16,506 bases of DNA from NCBI GenBank assembly GCA_945862035.1, contig CAMAXB010000034.1, forward strand, positions 1-16,506. Direction: 5' to 3'. Positions within the stretch are counted from its first letter, which is position 1. Each line of letters opens with the position of its first letter. Positions 14,917-16,506 of the stretch are shown piece by piece. The position numbers and the translations under genes are program-made. The notes beneath the pieces were generated by a model. That model was not told the DNA's origin. It searched no databases and saw nothing but the letters and a program-made list of their open reading frames with translations. The stretch comes from Opitutus sp. GAS368. Lineage in GTDB: Bacteria; Verrucomicrobiota; Verrucomicrobiia; Opitutales; Opitutaceae.

Positions 14917-15729
14917 TCACGTTCTTTTCAGGCGGTACCGCGCGAGGATCCGGGCGGCCAGCCAGGCGGAGATTGGCTTGGGTAGGATCGAACTGGCGTT
15001 GGCCATGAGCCAATTTCTCCATCCCGTAATGACCAGAGCTTGGCCGCGGGTCAGGGCCCGGAGCGTCTCCCCGACCACCGCATCCGCCGTCTGCCCGTTT
15101 CCTCCGGGAACCGCTCCCTCGCCCATGCCGGCCCGCGCAAAGAACGCCGTGGCAGTCGGTCCCGGGCAGACCGCGAGGGCGTGAACGCCGGTCCCTCGCA
15201 ACTCCTCGTTCAGCGCCAGGCTCCAATGCAGGACAAAGGCCTTCGTCGAGCCGTAGGTGGACAAATAGGCCGTGGGCTGAAAGGCCGCCGTCGAGGCCAC
15301 GGTCACGATCGCGCCCCCCCGGGCGCGCAGCGTGGGGAGCAATGCCGCCGTGAGCGTGACCACCGCCGTGACGTTCACTTCGATCAGCGAGCGCAGGTGC
15401 TCGGCCGACGCCTCGGGAAAACGGCCGTAGGCTCCAAAGCCGCTGTTGTTGATCAGGAGGACCGGCCCGGTGGCCCCATCCTCCTGCAGAAATCCTAATA
15501 CCGCGGCGATACCTGCCTCCAAAGCGGCACGGTCCGCCAGATCGCAGGGCACATGGCGCAGGTTAAGCTGCGCGGATTCCGTCACCGGCTTTCGCCGCGA
15601 AAGATTGCAAATGCGCACCGCCGGGTGCAGCTTGGCAATGTGCTCAATGAACGATTTTCCGATTCCGGAAGATCCGCCGGTCACCACGACGGCAGAGAAG
15701 CGTTGGAGCATGTATTCGACGGAGGCCAT
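14917..15729 (-). CDS. short-chain dehydrogenase/reductase
   Basis: This 270-residue protein is a classical NAD(P)(H)-dependent SDR. It has the cofactor loop TGGSSGIG (residues 17-24), an Asp in CDLADR that fits the adenine pocket, NNSG (94-97), catalytic serine S146 in VTVASTAAF and Y159-x3-K163 in TYGSTKAF. CPGPTATAFF follows, as in many SDRs. The C-terminal segment (WRNWLMANASSILPKPISAW) resembles SDRs of the DltE/YqjQ group that act on acyl or lipid-like substrates, but the substrate is unknown. Start may be at 15729 or at the second Met (15711); neither has a Shine-Dalgarno sequence. It diverges from hpf with only 52 bp between starts, so the two promoter regions must overlap or lie partly inside coding sequence. 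Confidence 0.88.
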   Translation of the reverse strand: MASVEYMLQRFSAVVVTGGSSGIGKSFIEHIAKLHPAVRICNLSRRKPVTESAQLNLRHVPCDLADRAALEAGIAAVLGFLQEDGATGPVLLINNSGFGAYGRFPEASAEHLRSLIEVNVTAVVTLTAALLPTLRARGGAIVTVASTAAFQPTAYLSTYGSTKAFVLHWSLALNEELRGTGVHALAVCPGPTATAFFARAGMGEGAVPGGNGQTADAVVGETLRALTRGQALVITGWRNWLMANASSILPKPISAWLAARILARYRLKRT

Positions 15730-15749
15730 GAGAGCGGGACGTTACCCAA

Positions 15750-15771
15750 TTTTCGGTCAACACCGAAAGGA
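15750..15771 (+). promoter_or_regulatory. leader hairpin abutting the Shine-Dalgarno sequence of hpf
   Basis: TTTCGGT (15751-15757) and ACCGAAA (15762-15768) form a 7-bp stem with a CAAC loop, extendable by a G-U pair. AAAGGA (15766-15771), 10 nt before the hpf ATG, is a good Shine-Dalgarno sequence and shares its three A residues with the 3' arm. The stem could hide the ribosome site until opened. As DNA the same palindrome could be an operator for the divergent SDR and hpf genes. Confidence 0.5.
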
Positions 15772-15781
15772 ACCCAAATCC

Positions 15782-16111
15782 ATGAATAATAACAACCATC
15801 CAAACGATGTGATCGTATCGGGCATTCACCTGGAACTGACTCCCTCCCTCAAGCAGTTCGTGGTGGATAAAACGGCGCGATTGTTTCGTCACGAGGAGAG
15901 CATCGTGCGACTCCGCGTAGAATTGGAATGCGATCCAAAGCAGGCGGTCGACAAGCGTTTCACCGCCAAGGGCCACATCATCATTCACGGGCCAGACATG
16001 AACGCGACCGAGTCGTCCGATGAATGCCACAAGGCGGTCGCGCTGCTGGTCGACAAGCTTGACCGGATGCTCCGACGTCGTTCCCGCTATTTTAAGGTCC
16101 AGCGGACGTAG
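15782..16111 (+). CDS. hpf: ribosome hibernation promoting factor, short form (HPF/RaiA family)
   Basis: This 109-residue cytoplasmic protein belongs to the ribosome-associated inhibitor A family. These proteins sit in the decoding channel of the 30S subunit and help store idle ribosomes. The sequence fits throughout: VSGIHLELTPSLKQFVVDKT (helix 1), VRLRVELECD, FTAKGHIIIHGPDMNATESS, then DECHKAVALLVDKLDRMLRR, with a basic end RRSRYFKVQR. Its length is like short HPF/YfiA (about 95-113); the C-terminal dimerisation domain of long HPF is absent. ATG 15782 follows AAAGGA at a 10-nt spacing. The frame is open upstream to 15446, but that part is antisense to the SDR gene and is rejected. An intrinsic terminator follows at 16179, and a hairpin lies across the ribosome-binding site. 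Confidence 0.92.
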   Translation: MNNNNHPNDVIVSGIHLELTPSLKQFVVDKTARLFRHEESIVRLRVELECDPKQAVDKRFTAKGHIIIHGPDMNATESSDECHKAVALLVDKLDRMLRRRSRYFKVQRT

Positions 16112-16178
16112 GTACCCGCCATCGCGATGGAAGACATTGCCCTGGCCAAGGCAACCTGACCGCAGCTGGTCGCGAATC

Positions 16179-16208
16179 GCCCGCCCGCTTCACCGGGGCG
16201 GGCTTTCT
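16179..16208 (+). terminator. intrinsic terminator of hpf
   Basis: GCCCGCCC (16179-16186) pairs with GGGCGGGC (16196-16203) around a 9-nt loop and is followed by TTTCTT. It lies 67 nt downstream of the hpf stop. Confidence 0.85.
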
Positions 16209-16221
16209 TGCGCCCAAAACG

Positions 16222-16256
16222 CACAAAGCCCGCTCCCCCAATGGGAAGCGGGCTAG
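16222..16256 (-). terminator. intrinsic terminator downstream of tRNA-Arg
   Basis: On the minus strand, 10 nt past the encoded CCA of the tRNA, AGCCCGCT (16254-16247) pairs with AGCGGGCT (16234-16227). The stem can extend inward with CCC/GGG. TTTGTGCGTTTT follows. It faces the hpf terminator on the other strand. Confidence 0.75.
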
Positions 16257-16264
16257 GTAAACTC

Positions 16265-16341
16265 TGGTGCAGCCGTAGGGAGTCGAACCCCAAACCTTCT
16301 GATCCGTAGTCAGATGCTCTATCCAATTGAGCTACGGCTGC
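16265..16341 (-). tRNA. tRNA-Arg (anticodon ACG)
   Basis: The minus strand folds as a complete cloverleaf. Acceptor stem GCAGCCG pairs with CGGCTGC, the D stem is GCTC/GAGC, and the anticodon stem TCTGA/TCAGA carries the loop CTACGGA (anticodon ACG, decoding CGN arginine codons after A34-to-inosine editing). The variable loop is short, and the T arm TGGGG-TTCGACT-CCCTA contains one G-U pair. The discriminator base is A and CCA is encoded in the DNA (plus-strand TGG at 16265-16267). It is followed on its own strand by a hairpin terminator and appears to be a single-gene unit. Confidence 0.97.
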
Positions 16342-16506
16342 GTGACAGGAGGGAGAAAAAAGCAGGCATTTCCGGCTGAGTGCAAGCGGGAATTTCTGGA
16401 GGTTCCGCCCGCCCCCGCCCCGCCCGGTTGTTCCGAGGCGACTCGCTTCTCGTTCCGGGCCAGGCCGTGGATGCGAAATCTGCCCCGTCCCACGTAACCT
16501 CGCTCT

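Noticed and set aside
16127..16159. Ten-codon frame MEDIALAKAT between hpf and its terminator.
   Set aside because: Too short and without a ribosome site; most likely part of the hpf 3' untranslated region.
16342..16400. TTGCAC on the minus strand as a -35 box for the tRNA.
   Set aside because: At 17-nt spacing the next hexamer is CTTTTT, which does not fit a -10 box.
1..16506. Search by eye for a defence system, CRISPR array, prophage, transposase or biosynthetic cluster.
   Set aside because: All sizeable genes fit core metabolism, translation or exported enzymes. The repeats seen are short intergenic elements without spacer structure.

Overview
The window is high-GC bacterial chromosomal DNA, densely packed with housekeeping genes and short intergenic gaps. 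Gene content and protein style suggest Verrucomicrobiota, most likely the Opitutaceae. This is an inference from remembered family resemblance; there is no rRNA or other taxonomic marker here. I see no transposase, phage gene, CRISPR array or classical defence system.

Layout: (1) 1-168 (-) is the 5' end of a dCMP-deaminase-like gene, cut by the window edge. It diverges from a + strand cluster at 242-1977: a Nif3-family metalloprotein, type II 3-dehydroquinase (aroQ) and a NusG-family factor whose N-terminus looks damaged by an indel. (2) 1979-3078 (-) is a translationally coupled pgsA-pgpA pair that makes phosphatidylglycerol; it diverges from coaD (CoA synthesis) and glnS at 3207-5617 (+). 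(3) 5617-5767 is a heptamer-based palindromic repeat element between the convergent glnS and an exported CpdB/5'-nucleotidase-like phosphoesterase (5763-7397, -). (4) 7522-9047 (+) is a coupled pair: a six-helix membrane protein and a spermidine-synthase-fold protein that carries a signal peptide. (5) 9061-9119 holds two copies of a GC-rich palindrome, followed by gltX (-). (6) 10553-12036 holds an M14/AstE-like metallohydrolase (+) and an RluA-family pseudouridine synthase (-) whose stop codons overlap. (7) 12227-14286 (-) has an exported DUF3299-like protein with a clear terminator and an exported AbgB-like M20 amidohydrolase. (8) 14287-14916 is about 630 bp without a convincing gene. (9) 14917-16341 holds a short-chain dehydrogenase (-), the ribosome hibernation factor hpf (+) with its terminator, and tRNA-Arg(ACG) (-) with its terminator.

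The genes do not form one pathway. Two themes recur. The first is translation: glnS, gltX, a pseudouridine synthase, hpf, tRNA-Arg and a NusG-like factor. The second is exported hydrolases: a CpdB-like phosphoesterase and an M20 amidohydrolase, alongside other exported proteins. glnS plus gltX implies direct charging of tRNA-Gln, without proving that the amidotransferase route is absent.

I did not find a convincing undescribed system. The best leads are the split, exported spermidine-synthase-like module, the palindromic heptamer element between glnS and the phosphoesterase gene, the hpf leader hairpin beside the window's clearest Shine-Dalgarno sequence, and the apparent 5' lesion in the NusG-like gene.
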